From contig NZ_CP071604.1 in assembly GCF_017357225.1 (NCBI RefSeq), forward strand, positions 3,351,001 to 3,415,000: a stretch of DNA of 64,000 nt, written 5' to 3'. Under the pieces are notes generated by a model, which had not been told where the DNA came from, did no database searches, and saw nothing but the letters and a program-made list of their open reading frames with translations. The DNA is from Rhizobium binae. GTDB lineage: Bacteria; Pseudomonadota; Alphaproteobacteria; Rhizobiales; Rhizobiaceae. A program made the translations under genes and the position numbers. The number at the start of each line of letters is the position of its first letter. The first letter of the stretch is position 1. Below are positions 8,966 through 18,211 of this stretch, piece after piece.

Positions 8966-10174
8966 ATGACGGATACAACATCAGAGTTCGACGAGGCCGC
9001 AATTGGTCTGCAGACAGCTGAATCACCCGCCTGGAGTGGAGCCACTTGGTTTGCCGTCATTTCCATGGCGGCCGCCAGCTTTGCACTGGTGTCTGCTGAG
9101 TTCCTGCCCGCGGGCCTGTTGACGCCAATGGCGCGCGATCTCGGCATTTCCGAGGGAACGGCCGGACAGGTCGTCACCGCCACCGCTTCCGTCGGCGCTG
9201 TGACGGCCCTTTTGAGCAATGTTCTCATCGGCAGACTGAACCGCAAGGCGGTGCTGGTCAGTCTCAGTGCGTTGGCGATCGGCTCCAATATTCTCGCATC
9301 GTTGGCGACCGACTTTTGGCTGTTGCTGTTGGGCCGGGCTGGCTTGGGCATCGCGCTCAGCGGCTTTTGGGCGCTTTCAGTGGCCGTCGTGGCGAGGCTG
9401 GTCGGCGCCAATGCGACAGGTCGAGGCATGGCTATCGTCACCCTCGGCGTTTCGCTCGCCACGATAGCTGCACCATCAGCAGGTGCTTTGATCAGCGATT
9501 GGCTGGGATGGCGTAGCGCCATGGCGATGACAGCCGGGCTTGCCGCCCTTGCCATGCTGCTGCAGGTGCTCAGCTTGCCGACGCTCCCCGCAAGCACAAG
9601 CAACAGTCTCGCTGATGTTTTCCGGCTGACACGACGGGGCGGCGTTCAACTGGGAATGCTTGCCATCCTTTTGCTGATGACCGGGCATTTTGCCGGGTCG
9701 GTTTATGTGCGTCCGTTCCTCGAACAAGTGACACTCCTTGAAACCAGATCGATCGCCCTGGCACTGTTGGGCTTTGGCATCGCCTCGGTGATCGGCAATG
9801 TTGCCGGTGGGCGGATGGCCGATGCGAGCATCCGCATAGCGCTGGCCGTCACAGCGGCACTGATGGGGTTTGCCGCGCTCGCTCTGGTGCTTTGGGGCAC
9901 TCATATCGGCGTCGCGTTTGCGCTCGTCGCGCTTTGGGGCTTTGCCTTCGGCATGGCGCCCGTAGTGCTGCCGACTAATCTTTCCCGCGCGGCCCCCGAC
10001 GCTCTCGAGGCGGTGGGTAGCCTGATGGTCGTCTCTTTTCAGGTGGCCATTAGTATCGGCGCGGTTTTTGGCGGCTATATCGTCGACCACTATGGCGCTG
10101 TGGGACCCTCGACTCTTACCGCTCTGCTGGCAGCGTTAACAGTTGTCTTGGCGCTGCTGCAGCCCCGCAACTGA
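8966..10174 (+). CDS. MFS transporter, DHA1-type drug/sugar exporter
   Basis: The product has 402 residues with 12 predicted membrane helices. Helix 1 carries the ASFALVSAEFLPAGLL signature of the AraJ/SotB/NepI branch of drug-proton antiporters, and the loop between helices 2 and 3 has GRLNRKAVL, a form of the MFS loop motif. The start at 8966 has AGGAG upstream at normal spacing. Family members export sugars, purine nucleosides or drugs; the substrate cannot be read from the sequence. It follows the AraC regulator closely and probably shares its transcript. Confidence 0.85.
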   Translation: MTDTTSEFDEAAIGLQTAESPAWSGATWFAVISMAAASFALVSAEFLPAGLLTPMARDLGISEGTAGQVVTATASVGAVTALLSNVLIGRLNRKAVLVSLSALAIGSNILASLATDFWLLLLGRAGLGIALSGFWALSVAVVARLVGANATGRGMAIVTLGVSLATIAAPSAGALISDWLGWRSAMAMTAGLAALAMLLQVLSLPTLPASTSNSLADVFRLTRRGGVQLGMLAILLLMTGHFAGSVYVRPFLEQVTLLETRSIALALLGFGIASVIGNVAGGRMADASIRIALAVTAALMGFAALALVLWGTHIGVAFALVALWGFAFGMAPVVLPTNLSRAAPDALEAVGSLMVVSFQVAISIGAVFGGYIVDHYGAVGPSTLTALLAALTVVLALLQPRN

Positions 10175-10226
10175 TCTTCGCCTCCTGCTTGATGGGCCGA
10201 GTAGCGCTCTACGGCGCTCTGGATAT

Positions 10227-10254
10227 GAGGTCGTCGGCAATCGCCGGCGACCTC
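10227..10254. terminator. Hairpin between convergent genes
   Basis: GAGGTCGTCGGC (10227-10238) pairs with GCCGGCGACCTC (10243-10254) with one G-T pair and a four-base loop. It lies between the MFS exporter stop and the stop of the oppositely oriented EamA transporter. There is no clear T-run, so a terminator role is likely but not certain. Confidence 0.5.
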
Positions 10255-10299
10255 GGTCAATTGAGGTTCAGGCCATCCGTCCGACCTTGGCCCAGCCAT

Positions 10300-11199
10300 C
10301 TATCCGCTCGCCTGCGCCTGCTGAACGACCCTGCGGTTTGTCATATATACGCCCGTCACGACGATCACCGTGCCCACAATCAACGGCAGCGTCAGCCGCT
10401 CCCCGAAGGCGATGAGGGCTTCGAGCGCGACGGCCGGCGGCATCAGGTAGATCAGCGAGGCGGCACGCGAGACCTGCCCGCGGCGGATGAGGTAAAGCAG
10501 CAGCCCGACACCGCCCATCGACAGGCCGAAGACCGACCAGAGAAGCGCGCCATAGGCCTGCGCGGTGCCGTCGAAATGCTGGTGTTCGAAAATCAGCGAC
10601 AGCGGCAGAGTGAGGATGAGAGCGCCGACATATTGCAGCATCGCGATGGTCCTGAGGTCACCGGATTGCAGGTGTTTCTTCTGATAAAGCGTGCCGTAGG
10701 TGACGGAGCCCATGGCGATGAGGTTGATCGCCAGCGGCACGGTGGCATGCGCGAGATCGGCCGTCGCCGGATCGAAGAGCTTCGGCGAAATCGCGATGGC
10801 AATACCGATGAAGCCGAGAGCGAGACCGACCTGCTGGGTCTTCTGCAATCGCTCGCCGATGAGGAAGGGCGCCGCCATCGCCGTCAGCAGCGGCTGCAGT
10901 GCCGCGATGATGCCCGATATGCCGGCCGGCACGCCATTGGCAATCGCCCACCAGAGGCCGGCGAGATAGAAGCCATGCAGGAAAAAGCCGGAATAGATGG
11001 CCCGCAGCACCGTCACCCGACTCCTCGGCCATTGCGCCTCGGTCACCAGGCAAAAGGCCAGGAAGGCCAAGGCCGATAGTGCATAACGTATCGAAAGAAA
11101 GGTAAAGGGTTCGGAATGCAGCGCAGCAAATTTCGCCACGACCCAACCTGTGGACCAGAGAAAAACAAAAACGGCGGGGGCAAAGCGGTCGAGGGTCAT
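10300..11199 (-). CDS. EamA/DMT-family transporter (RhaT-like permease)
   Basis: The product has 299 residues and ten hydrophobic segments arranged as two repeated five-helix EamA halves, the normal drug/metabolite transporter layout. Recognisable stretches are FLWSTGWVVAKFAAL in helix 1 and GISGIIAALQPLLTA in the first half, with the equivalent AASLIYLMPPAVALEALIAFGE in the second. I place the start at 11199, giving MTLDRFAPAVF, because the longer upstream frame (to 11427) encodes a polar, non-family extension. Substrates of this family are metabolites or amino acids; none is indicated here. It converges with the MFS exporter. Confidence 0.85.
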   Translation of the reverse strand: MTLDRFAPAVFVFLWSTGWVVAKFAALHSEPFTFLSIRYALSALAFLAFCLVTEAQWPRSRVTVLRAIYSGFFLHGFYLAGLWWAIANGVPAGISGIIAALQPLLTAMAAPFLIGERLQKTQQVGLALGFIGIAIAISPKLFDPATADLAHATVPLAINLIAMGSVTYGTLYQKKHLQSGDLRTIAMLQYVGALILTLPLSLIFEHQHFDGTAQAYGALLWSVFGLSMGGVGLLLYLIRRGQVSRAASLIYLMPPAVALEALIAFGERLTLPLIVGTVIVVTGVYMTNRRVVQQAQASG

Positions 11200-11613
11200 G
11201 GGCCATCTCGGAAAGATAGAGAGTTGCCGTGCTGATAGCCGCACGCCGCAGCCGCAGTCAAAGGCGAAGCATTGATGCTTACTTGAAATTTTGCTGATGG
11301 TTGGCATGGAGAATGAGCGCGACCCGCGTTCCTGCGACGAGCGCAAAAACCGGGGTGCCACGGCACCTCCCCTCCTCGTCACAGGGATGAGAGAGCCTGC
11401 GGTTGTACCCGAATCTGCCCATCGCAACTGAACGAAAAAACATCACCTGCCCACATTTTGCGCAGCCGTTGCGGAACACCATCTGGCCCATCACCTCAAA
11501 CACCCGAAAATCGCCTCCTTTCCCGCAACGCAAATCTTTTCCCCGAACTGCGCATGGTTCTTGCATTGCAATTTGCGTTGTATTCAAATGAACAAAAAAG
11601 GGGAGCCGCACCT
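11200..11613. other. Divergent intergenic region, no gene seen
   Basis: This 414-base stretch separates the EamA transporter from the ATP-grasp operon and should hold both promoters. Frames remain open in several phases but none carries recognisable protein features. The last part, before 11598, is locally AT-rich (TTGCATTGCAATTTGCGTTG), as expected of a promoter region. Confidence 0.5.
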
Positions 11614-13023
11614 TTGGCATTTGATGAAATGATTACCGGGGACGAAAGTCCTCGCGCGCCTTATGAGAAATATTTCGAGTGGTACAACAGCCAAGACCGG
11701 TCGCATCTGATTGCCAAGTCCCGCGATGCGGAAAACATCTTCCGGAAGACCGGCATCACCTTCGCCGTCTACGGCCATGCCGACAGTTCCGAAAAGCTCA
11801 TCCCCTTCGACATCATTCCCCGCATCATCTCCGCTCGCGAATGGCGCAAGCTCGCCCAGGGCATCGAGCAGCGGGTGATCGCCCTCAACGCCTTCCTCGA
11901 TGACATCTACCATAAGCAGGAAATCATCCGTGCCGGCCGCGTTCCGCGCGAGCTGATCGAGAACAATGTCGCCTTTCTGGCCGAAATGATCGGCTTCCGC
12001 CCGCCCGGCGGCGTCTACACCCATATCGTCGGCACCGACATTGTGCGCACCGGCGAGGACCAGTTCTACGTGCTGGAGGACAATGCCCGCACGCCGTCCG
12101 GCGTCAGCTACATGCTGGAAAACCGGGAAACCATGATGCAGATGTTCCCGGAACTCTTCCACGAGAACAAGGTGCAGCGCGTCGAGGACTATCCCTACTT
12201 GCTTCGCCAGAGCCTTGCCTCGCTCGCCCCTCCCGGCTGCAGCGGCAAGCCGCGCGTCGCGGTGCTGACCCCCGGCATCTACAATTCGGCCTATTACGAG
12301 CATTCCTTCCTCGCCGACATGATGGGCGTCGAACTCGTCGAGGGCTCGGATCTGCGTGTCATCGACGGCAAGGTGAAAATGCGCACGACCCGCGGCTACG
12401 AGGCGATCGACGTGCTCTACCGCCGCGTCGACGACGACTTCTTGGATCCGCTGACCTTCCGGGCTGATTCGGCGCTCGGCATCCCTGGAATCATGGACGT
12501 CTACCGCTCCGGCAACATTACCATCGCCAACGCGCCCGGCACCGGCATCTGCGACGACAAGGCAATCTATTCCTACATGCCGGAGATCGTCGAATTCTAC
12601 ACCGGCAGCAAGGCGCTGCTCGAAAACGTGCCGACCTGGCGCTGCTCGGAGGCATCAAGCCTGAAATACGTGCTGGAGCACCTGGAAGAGCTGGTCGTCA
12701 AGGAAGTGCACGGCTCAGGCGGCTACGGCATGCTGGTGGGCCCGACGGCGTCGAAGAAGGAACGCGCCGATTTCGCCGAAAAGCTGAAGGCCAAGCCGAA
12801 CAACTACATCGCTCAGCCGACGCTGTCGCTCTCCACCGTGCCGATCCTCGTCAACAAGGGGATTGCACCGCGCCATGTCGATCTGCGCCCCTATGTGCTC
12901 GTGTCGGACAAGGTTCAGATCATTCCGGGCGGCCTCACCCGCGTCGCGCTGAAAGAAGGCTCGCTCGTGGTCAATTCCAGCCAGGGCGGCGGCACAAAAG
13001 ACACCTGGGTGCTGGAGGACTGA
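11614..13023 (+). CDS. Circularly permuted ATP-grasp protein
   Basis: The product has 469 residues from TTG 11614, which has AAGGGGAG eight bases upstream; ATG 11629 is a less well placed alternative. Family features include FYVLEDNARTPSGVSYMLENR, ITIANAPGTGICDDKAIYSYMP and VKEVHGSGGYGMLVGP, the phosphate and metal-binding segments of the circularly permuted ATP-grasp group. These enzymes are predicted peptide or amide ligases. The stop codon overlaps the start of the alpha-E gene and a transglutaminase follows. This three-gene set was described by comparative genomics as a peptide synthesis or modification system, but its product is not known. Confidence 0.88.
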   Translation: MAFDEMITGDESPRAPYEKYFEWYNSQDRSHLIAKSRDAENIFRKTGITFAVYGHADSSEKLIPFDIIPRIISAREWRKLAQGIEQRVIALNAFLDDIYHKQEIIRAGRVPRELIENNVAFLAEMIGFRPPGGVYTHIVGTDIVRTGEDQFYVLEDNARTPSGVSYMLENRETMMQMFPELFHENKVQRVEDYPYLLRQSLASLAPPGCSGKPRVAVLTPGIYNSAYYEHSFLADMMGVELVEGSDLRVIDGKVKMRTTRGYEAIDVLYRRVDDDFLDPLTFRADSALGIPGIMDVYRSGNITIANAPGTGICDDKAIYSYMPEIVEFYTGSKALLENVPTWRCSEASSLKYVLEHLEELVVKEVHGSGGYGMLVGPTASKKERADFAEKLKAKPNNYIAQPTLSLSTVPILVNKGIAPRHVDLRPYVLVSDKVQIIPGGLTRVALKEGSLVVNSSQGGGTKDTWVLED

Positions 13024-13964
13024 TGCTCGGAAGAACTGCAAATGGCCTCTACTGGATGTTTCGCTACATCGAGCGCGCCGAAAATATCGCCCGCCTTGTC
13101 GATGCCGGGCTGCGCATGTCGCTGACCCGCAGTAGCGCCGGCGACGACAACTGGGATGGCGTGCTGCAAAGTGCTGGGGTGCGCGAGGCTTATGACGAAG
13201 GTCACACGAAGCTGACGAACGCCGAAGCGATCGACTATCTGCTGCGCGATCGCGCCAACCCGTCGAGCGTGATGTCCTGCATCGAGTCCGGCCGCAACAA
13301 CGCCCGCATGGTGCGCACGGCGCTCACGCGGGAAACCTGGGAAGCCACCAACGAATGCTGGATCGACCTGAAGACGCTGCTCGAGAAGCGCGTGAAGGCC
13401 GCCGACCTGCCTGAAGTGATCGACGTCATCAAGCGCCGCGCCGGTCTCATCCGCGGAGCCTTCCATGGCTCGACACTGCGCAACGAGCTCTATAATTTCG
13501 CTCGAATCGGGACCTTCATCGAGCGGGCAGACAACACCAGCCGCATTCTCGACGTGAAATATTACGTGCTGCTGCCCTCCGTCTCGGCGGTCGGCTCATC
13601 GCTCGACAATGTGCAGTGGGAATCGATCCTGCGTTCGGTCTCCGCCCATCGTGCCTATAGCTGGGCCTATGACGGTGAATACCGGGCCATGAACATTGCC
13701 GACTTCCTGACGCTGAACGTCCAGATGCCGCGCTCACTTGCCTATTGTTACGAGAAGATCGTCAGCAATCTCAGTTATCTCGCCCAGGATTACGAGGCGC
13801 GACTGCCTGCCCACGATACGGCGGACGCGATCCGCACCACGCTGCAGACCAGAGCGATCCGCGACATCATGGATCAAGGCCTGCACGAATTCCTCGAGGA
13901 TTTCGTCTCGCGCAACAACCAGCTCGGCGCCGAGATTTCCGACGGCTACCGATTCTACGTTTAA
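13023..13964 (+). CDS. Alpha-E domain protein
   Basis: The product has 313 residues, predicted almost fully alpha-helical, and begins with the family-typical MLGRTANGLYWMFRYIERAENIARLVDAG. Other conserved points are ARTVREQIS-like SGRNNARMVR and FIERADNTSRILDVKYY. The alpha-E domain occurs beside circularly permuted ATP-grasp and transglutaminase genes across bacteria and probably supports the ligase. The ATG overlaps the TGA of the previous gene, so translation is likely coupled. The transglutaminase gene starts 12 bases after its stop. Confidence 0.88.
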   Translation: MLGRTANGLYWMFRYIERAENIARLVDAGLRMSLTRSSAGDDNWDGVLQSAGVREAYDEGHTKLTNAEAIDYLLRDRANPSSVMSCIESGRNNARMVRTALTRETWEATNECWIDLKTLLEKRVKAADLPEVIDVIKRRAGLIRGAFHGSTLRNELYNFARIGTFIERADNTSRILDVKYYVLLPSVSAVGSSLDNVQWESILRSVSAHRAYSWAYDGEYRAMNIADFLTLNVQMPRSLAYCYEKIVSNLSYLAQDYEARLPAHDTADAIRTTLQTRAIRDIMDQGLHEFLEDFVSRNNQLGAEISDGYRFYV

Positions 13965-13976
13965 GCGGATCAGACC

Positions 13977-14801
13977 ATGAGACTGAAAATCAGCCACCTC
14001 ACCGAATACCGCTATGACGAACCGGCGCAATTCTCGCTGCAGCGCCTCAGACTGACGCCGCCGACATCAGTCGTCCAGAAAGTGCTTGGCTGGTCGCTGA
14101 ACGTCGAGGGCGCGACCCCCGAAGTGGAATATGACGACCAGTATGGTAACCACGTCAACCTTGTCTCGCTGGAAGGCGAGCAGCACGTGACGCGCATTCT
14201 GGCCGAAGGCGAGGTCGAGACGGCGGACAATAGCGGCGTCACCGGCCCGCATACCGGCTTCTGCCCGCTCTGGCTCTTCCTGCGCGAAACGCCGCTGACC
14301 AAAAGCGGCAAGCTGGTCAAGGAACTGATCAAGGGCATCGGTGGCGACAACGAACTGGCCCGCATGCACGCGCTGATGGCGGCAATCCATGAGACGGTCG
14401 ACTATAAGCCCGGCACCAGCAACGCCGCGACGACGGCCGAACAGGCGCTGGAGAAGAAAAGCGGCGTCTGCCAGGACCACGCGCACATCTTCGTGTCTGC
14501 TGCCCGCGCCCTGCAGGTACCGGCCCGTTACGTCTCCGGCTATCTGATGATGGAGGAAAAGATCGAACAGGCGGCGACCCATGCCTGGGCCGAAGCCCAT
14601 ATTCGCGGTCTCGGCTGGGTCGGCTTTGATCCTGCTAACGAGATCTGCCCGGATGCCCGCTACGTCAGGGTCGCCTCCGGTCTTTGCTATCGCGACGCCG
14701 CGCCGATTTCAGGCATGCGCATCGGTACGCCGGGCGAAACGCTGTCCGTGACTGTCAAAGTCGAGAATGGCGGGCAAATGCAAAGCCAGAGCCAGAGCTG
14801 A
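13977..14801 (+). CDS. Transglutaminase-like cysteine protease family protein
   Basis: The product has 274 residues and starts MRLKISHLTEYRYDEPA, the usual bacterial transglutaminase N-terminal domain. The papain-like core is complete: Cys165 in GVCQDHAHIF, His202 in THAWAEAHI and Asp218 in GFDPANE form the expected triad. It lacks a signal peptide, so it is probably cytosolic. As the third gene of the ATP-grasp/alpha-E operon it may cleave or cross-link the peptide made by the ligase; this is inference from gene neighbourhood. A hairpin shared with the convergent dehydratase gene follows at 14852. Confidence 0.88.
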   Translation: MRLKISHLTEYRYDEPAQFSLQRLRLTPPTSVVQKVLGWSLNVEGATPEVEYDDQYGNHVNLVSLEGEQHVTRILAEGEVETADNSGVTGPHTGFCPLWLFLRETPLTKSGKLVKELIKGIGGDNELARMHALMAAIHETVDYKPGTSNAATTAEQALEKKSGVCQDHAHIFVSAARALQVPARYVSGYLMMEEKIEQAATHAWAEAHIRGLGWVGFDPANEICPDARYVRVASGLCYRDAAPISGMRIGTPGETLSVTVKVENGGQMQSQSQS

Positions 14802-14851
14802 ACGCAATCGCGGGTTCAGCGCTTCGACCTGAAGCCGTCTCATTCCAGCAG

Positions 14852-14878
14852 AAAGGCGGAGCAGAGCCCCGCCTTTTC
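14852..14878. terminator. Bidirectional terminator hairpin
   Basis: AAAGGCGG (14852-14859) pairs with CCGCCTTT (14869-14876) around a nine-base loop, with TTTTC on the plus side and a U-rich end when read on the minus strand. It lies between the convergent transglutaminase and arabinonate dehydratase genes and can serve both. Confidence 0.65.
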
Positions 14879-14905
14879 ATCGATGTCCAGGCGGACACGC
14901 AGTGC

Positions 14906-16645
14906 CTAGTGGCTGTCCTTGCCGACAGCGTTTCCGCGACATCCCTTGAGGAAGTCGAGGTCGGCGCCGGTATCGGCCCCTTCGACATGCTGCTGATGCA
15001 GGAAGGCGTAGCCTGATTTGGGCAGATCGTGGTTCGGCTGCCATTCGGCAAGCCGCCGCGCCAGTTCCTCGTCTGATATGTCGAGATGCAGGCGACGGTT
15101 CGGCACATCGAGTTCGATCATGTCGCCGTTTTTAACGACTGCCAGAGGCCCGCCGACCGCAGCTTCCGGCGACGTGTGCAGCACGACCGTGCCATAGGCC
15201 GTGCCTGACATGCGGGCGTCGGAAATGCGCACCATGTCGAGGATACCCTTCTTCAGCACCTTGGGCGGCAGCCCCATATTACCGACTTCGGCCATGCCGG
15301 GATAGCCCTTCGGGCCGCAGTTCTTCATGACCATGACGCAATTTTCGTCGATGTCGAGATTGTCGTCGTTGATCTTGGCCTTGTAGTCGTCGATGTCCTC
15401 GAACACGACTGCCCTGCCCTTGTGCACCAAGAGATGCGGCGAGGCGGCCGAGGGCTTCAAAACGGCGCCCTTCGGCGCGAGATTGCCGCGCAGCACCACG
15501 ATGCCGCCCGACGAGGTCAGTGCCTTCTCAGCGGGCAGGATGACATCTTCGTTCCAGTTGACGACATCCTTGACCTCGTCCCAGACCGTTTCGCCCGAGA
15601 CCGTCAGCGCGTCCTTGTGAAGGAGACCCGCCTCTCCGAGGCGCTTCAGCACGACAGGCAGGCCGCCGGCATAGAAGAACTCTTCCATCAGGTACTTGCC
15701 CGACGGCATCAGGTTGACGATCGTCGGAACGTCGCGGCCGCAACGGTCCCAATCGTCGAGCGAAAGATCGATGCCGACGCGGCCGGCGATCGCAAGCAGA
15801 TGGATGACGGCGTTGGTCGATCCGCCGATCGCCGCGTTGGTGCGGATGGCGTTCTCGAATGCCTGCTTCGTCATGATGTCGGACGGCTTCAGATCGTCCT
15901 TGACCATTTGCACGATGCGGCGGCCGGTGAGCTGCGCCATGACCTTGCGGCGCGAATCGACGCCCGGGATGGCGGCATTGCCGGACAGTGCCATGCCGAT
16001 CGCCTCGGCCATCGACGCCATGGTGGAAGCGGTGCCCATCGTGTTGCAGGTTCCCGACGAGCGGCTCATCGATGCTTCCGCCTCGAGGAACTCGGCCTGC
16101 GTCATCTCGCCCGCCTTCACCATTTCGGAGAACTTCCACAGATGGGTGCCGGAGCCGACGCGTTCACCGCGGAAATAGCCGTTCAGCATCGGCCCGCCCG
16201 TGACGACGATCGACGGCAGATCGCAGGAAGCGGCACCCATGAGAAGCGACGGCGTGGTCTTGTCGCAGCCGACCAGCAGCACGCAGCCGTCCATCGGCTG
16301 GCCGCGGATCGCCTCTTCGACCGCGAGAGCGGCGAGGTTGCGGTACATCATCGCGGTCGGGCGGAAGGTGTTTTCTGAGGCAGAGAACACCGGCACCTCG
16401 AGCGGGAAGCCGCCGGCCTCCCAGACACCCGCCTTCACCTTCTCGGCGAGCTCCCGGAGATGACCGTTGCAGGGAGTCATGTCCGACCAGGTGTTGAGGA
16501 TCCCAATCACCGGCCGGCCGTCGAACAGGTCGTGCGGGTACCCCTGGTTCTTAAGCCAGCCGCGGTGATAGATCACGTCGCGGCTCGTGCCGCCGTACCA
16601 TTCCTGCGACCTCAGCCTGCGCGGCCATTCCGCTTTCTTTTTCAT
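14906..16645 (-). CDS. L-arabinonate dehydratase (IlvD/EDD family)
   Basis: The product has 579 residues. The three iron-sulfur ligands of the family are at Cys59 (MTPCNGH), Cys127 (VGCDKT) and Cys200 (SGTCNTMG), Lys129 is the residue expected to be carbamylated and bind magnesium, and Ser480 (ARMSGT) is the catalytic base position. Length and all these positions agree with the characterised sugar-acid dehydratase from R. leguminosarum. The family reaction here is L-arabinonate to 2-keto-3-deoxy-L-arabinonate; activity on D-fuconate or D-galactonate is also known in the group. It is the last gene of the chvE operon, 63 bases after the aldehyde dehydrogenase. Confidence 0.88.
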   Translation of the reverse strand: MKKKAEWPRRLRSQEWYGGTSRDVIYHRGWLKNQGYPHDLFDGRPVIGILNTWSDMTPCNGHLRELAEKVKAGVWEAGGFPLEVPVFSASENTFRPTAMMYRNLAALAVEEAIRGQPMDGCVLLVGCDKTTPSLLMGAASCDLPSIVVTGGPMLNGYFRGERVGSGTHLWKFSEMVKAGEMTQAEFLEAEASMSRSSGTCNTMGTASTMASMAEAIGMALSGNAAIPGVDSRRKVMAQLTGRRIVQMVKDDLKPSDIMTKQAFENAIRTNAAIGGSTNAVIHLLAIAGRVGIDLSLDDWDRCGRDVPTIVNLMPSGKYLMEEFFYAGGLPVVLKRLGEAGLLHKDALTVSGETVWDEVKDVVNWNEDVILPAEKALTSSGGIVVLRGNLAPKGAVLKPSAASPHLLVHKGRAVVFEDIDDYKAKINDDNLDIDENCVMVMKNCGPKGYPGMAEVGNMGLPPKVLKKGILDMVRISDARMSGTAYGTVVLHTSPEAAVGGPLAVVKNGDMIELDVPNRRLHLDISDEELARRLAEWQPNHDLPKSGYAFLHQQHVEGADTGADLDFLKGCRGNAVGKDSH

Positions 16646-16708
16646 TTTCTCTGTCCTTCAGGGTGAATTGCCGGGCCGCCTCGTACGGCCCGGGTCATCG
16701 GATATGTC

Positions 16709-18142
16709 TTAAGCCAGCGTGTAGGCCGTCTTGACCACGGTAAAGAATTCGCTCGCATACTTGCCCTGCTCACGCGGACCGTAGGACGAACCCTTGCGGC
16801 CGCCGAACGGCACATGGAAGTCCACGCCTGCCGTCGGCAGATTGACCATGACCATGCCGGCCTCGGCATTGCGCTTGAAATGCGTCGCATGTTTCAGGCT
16901 GGTCGTGGCGATGCCGGCCGAAAGCCCGAACGGCGTGTCGTTGGCGGTCGCCAGCGCCTCGTCGTAGTCCTTGACCCTGATGACCGAGACGACGGGTCCG
17001 AAGATCTCTTCGCGCGAAATCCGCATCTGGTTGGTCGCTTCGGTAAACAGCGTCGGCTGCAGGTAGAAGCCGGGCGTCTCGCGGGAAATCACCTCGCCGC
17101 CGAAGGCGAGCTTGGCACCTTCGTTTTTGCCGATCTCGATATAGTCGGTGTCGGTCTTCAGCTGCCGTTCGTCGACGACCGGGCCGATATGGGTGCCGGC
17201 CTTCAGCGCGTTGTCGACGACTAGCGTCTTCAGCTTCTCGGTCAATGCGGCGACGAACTTGTCGTGAATGCCTTCGGTGACGATCAGACGCGAGGACGCA
17301 GTGCAGCGCTGGCCGGTGGAGAAGAAGCCGGAATTGGCGGCGGCTTCGACGGCGACTGAAAGATCGGCGTCGTCGAGCACGACCATCGGGTTCTTGCCGC
17401 CCATCTCCAACTGGAACTTGCGGTTATGCTCGATCGAGGCAGCGGCGACACGGCGGCCCGTGCCGGTGGAGCCGGTAAAGGTGATGCCGGCAACGTCGGG
17501 GCTTTCGAGCATTGCCTGACCGACGACCGAGCCCTTGCCCATGACGAGGTTGAGCACGCCCTTCGGCAGCCCTGCCCTGTTGAGGATGTCGACGATCGCC
17601 CAGGAGCAGGCCGGCACCAGTTCGGCCGGCTTGAAAACGACGGTGTTGCCGTAGCAGAGCGCCGGCGCGATCTTCCAGGCGGGAATGGCGATCGGGAAAT
17701 TCCACGGCGTGATGATGCCGATGACGCCGAGCGCCTCGCGGGTGATCTCAACGCCGATGTTCGGGCGCACCGACGGGATGACCTCGCCGGCCAGCCGCAG
17801 GGCTTCGCCTGCGAAGAATTCGAAGATCTGCGAAGCACGGATAACCTCGCCAGTCGCTTCCGGCAGGGTCTTGCCTTCTTCGCGGGCAAGCAGCGCGCCG
17901 AGCTCGTCCTTGCGCGCCATGATCTCGTCGCCGGTCTTCTTCAGGATGACGTGGCGTTCCCAGATGCCCGAGCGTGACCAAGCCGGAAAGGCGGCCTTGG
18001 CGGCGGCGATGGCGTTCTTGGTGTCTTCGGCGCTGCCATCGGCATAGAGGCCGACGACTTCGTTCGTGTCCGACGGATTGATGTTCTTCGTCGCGTTCGT
18101 GCCGACCCATTCGCCGGCGATCAGGTTTTGATAAATGGTCAT
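16709..18142 (-). CDS. Alpha-ketoglutarate semialdehyde dehydrogenase (aldehyde dehydrogenase family)
   Basis: The product has 477 residues and full aldehyde dehydrogenase architecture: NAD-binding part with ITPWNFPIAIP and the FTGSTGTGR loop, the general base Glu in LEMGGKNP, and catalytic Cys280 in GQRCTASSR. The sequence belongs with the semialdehyde dehydrogenases that oxidise 2,5-dioxopentanoate to 2-oxoglutarate. The substrate call leans on context, because the gene sits between gguC and L-arabinonate dehydratase, where the last step of the non-phosphorylating pentose route is needed. It starts 69 bases after gguC and is probably cotranscribed. Confidence 0.85.
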   Translation of the reverse strand: MTIYQNLIAGEWVGTNATKNINPSDTNEVVGLYADGSAEDTKNAIAAAKAAFPAWSRSGIWERHVILKKTGDEIMARKDELGALLAREEGKTLPEATGEVIRASQIFEFFAGEALRLAGEVIPSVRPNIGVEITREALGVIGIITPWNFPIAIPAWKIAPALCYGNTVVFKPAELVPACSWAIVDILNRAGLPKGVLNLVMGKGSVVGQAMLESPDVAGITFTGSTGTGRRVAAASIEHNRKFQLEMGGKNPMVVLDDADLSVAVEAAANSGFFSTGQRCTASSRLIVTEGIHDKFVAALTEKLKTLVVDNALKAGTHIGPVVDERQLKTDTDYIEIGKNEGAKLAFGGEVISRETPGFYLQPTLFTEATNQMRISREEIFGPVVSVIRVKDYDEALATANDTPFGLSAGIATTSLKHATHFKRNAEAGMVMVNLPTAGVDFHVPFGGRKGSSYGPREQGKYASEFFTVVKTAYTLA

Positions 18143-18211
18143 GGGCTGAACAAGCCTCCTTTACCGTTTACGAGCAACGATCCGGCCGCCGAGTGCGGCC
18201 AGGTCTTGAAA

